A stretch of DNA of 64,000 nucleotides from NCBI RefSeq assembly GCF_001612725.1, contig NZ_BDAZ01000017.1, positions 300,754 through 364,753 of the forward strand, written 5' to 3'. Position numbers and translations under genes: made by a program. The stretch is from Nocardia anaemiae NBRC 100462. GTDB lineage: Bacteria; Actinomycetota; Actinomycetes; Mycobacteriales; Mycobacteriaceae. Positions 62,710 to 64,000 of the stretch are shown here, piece after piece; the stretch's first letter is position 1; each line of letters begins with the position of its first letter. A model generated the notes under the pieces. That model searched no databases. It saw only the letters and a program-made list of their open reading frames with translations, and had not been told where the DNA came from.

Positions 62710-64000
<1,291 letters not shown>

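Overview
The window is a high-GC actinobacterial chromosome segment, most likely Nocardia or a close relative. The support is the GC-rich codon use, a resuscitation-promoting factor, an MspA-type porin relative, a DUF222/HNH endonuclease, a stand-alone LigD-type polymerase domain, many TetR/MFS pairs and a fully reducing mycobacterial-style PKS. Genus is inferred; no rRNA is present. About 50 genes look intact, several are decayed, and one tRNA is present.

1-9.0 kb: a single-module reducing type I PKS (KS-AT-DH-ER-KR-ACP, no thioesterase) is translationally coupled to an alpha-oxoamine synthase cut by the left edge. Together they could make a long-chain alpha-amino ketone. The divergent promoter towards a SnoaL-like gene holds six copies of a TGACATTGTTAT-type 12-mer about 21 bp apart. 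A TetR regulator follows.

9.0-16 kb: two MFS carriers, a hibernation-factor-like protein, a PII-like protein beside a decayed gene, a TetR/SDR divergent pair with a clear inverted-repeat operator, and small DUF1059 and membrane proteins. 16.3-20.6 kb: a four-gene operon (glutamine synthetase-like ligase, class I amidotransferase hydrolase, aldehyde dehydrogenase, SDR) fits gamma-glutamylated amine (polyamine or ethanolamine) catabolism. 20.9-26.1 kb: an SDR, a KAS III with an intact triad, a second KAS III-like protein lacking the cysteine, and a LuxR regulator form a small lipid or ketone cluster.

26-44 kb is mixed accessory DNA: a DUF4389/DUF4333 membrane protein, a LigD-like polymerase, a DHA2 exporter with divergent LysR, phenolic acid decarboxylase, a shrunken P450, a proline-rich protein, a cupredoxin lipoprotein, a ribbon-helix-helix/VOC/methyltransferase set, a hemerythrin, an arsenic locus (frameshifted ArsR, intact ArsI), a frameshifted hydratase, and an XRE-cupin regulator divergent from DinB and an epoxide-hydrolase-like lipoprotein.

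44-64 kb: a membrane Ser/Thr kinase, tRNA-Ala(GGC), an HNH endonuclease, a 37-39 bp tandem repeat, an rpf gene behind a probable c-di-AMP riboswitch, an MFS protein with a large extracytoplasmic insert, a DsbA-like protein, an MFS protein with a repetitive N-terminus, phosphoglucomutase, a FluC-DUF190-FluC fluoride operon, a secreted lipase, a DHA2 exporter with its divergent TetR, and a sugar-lactone oxidase cut by the right edge.
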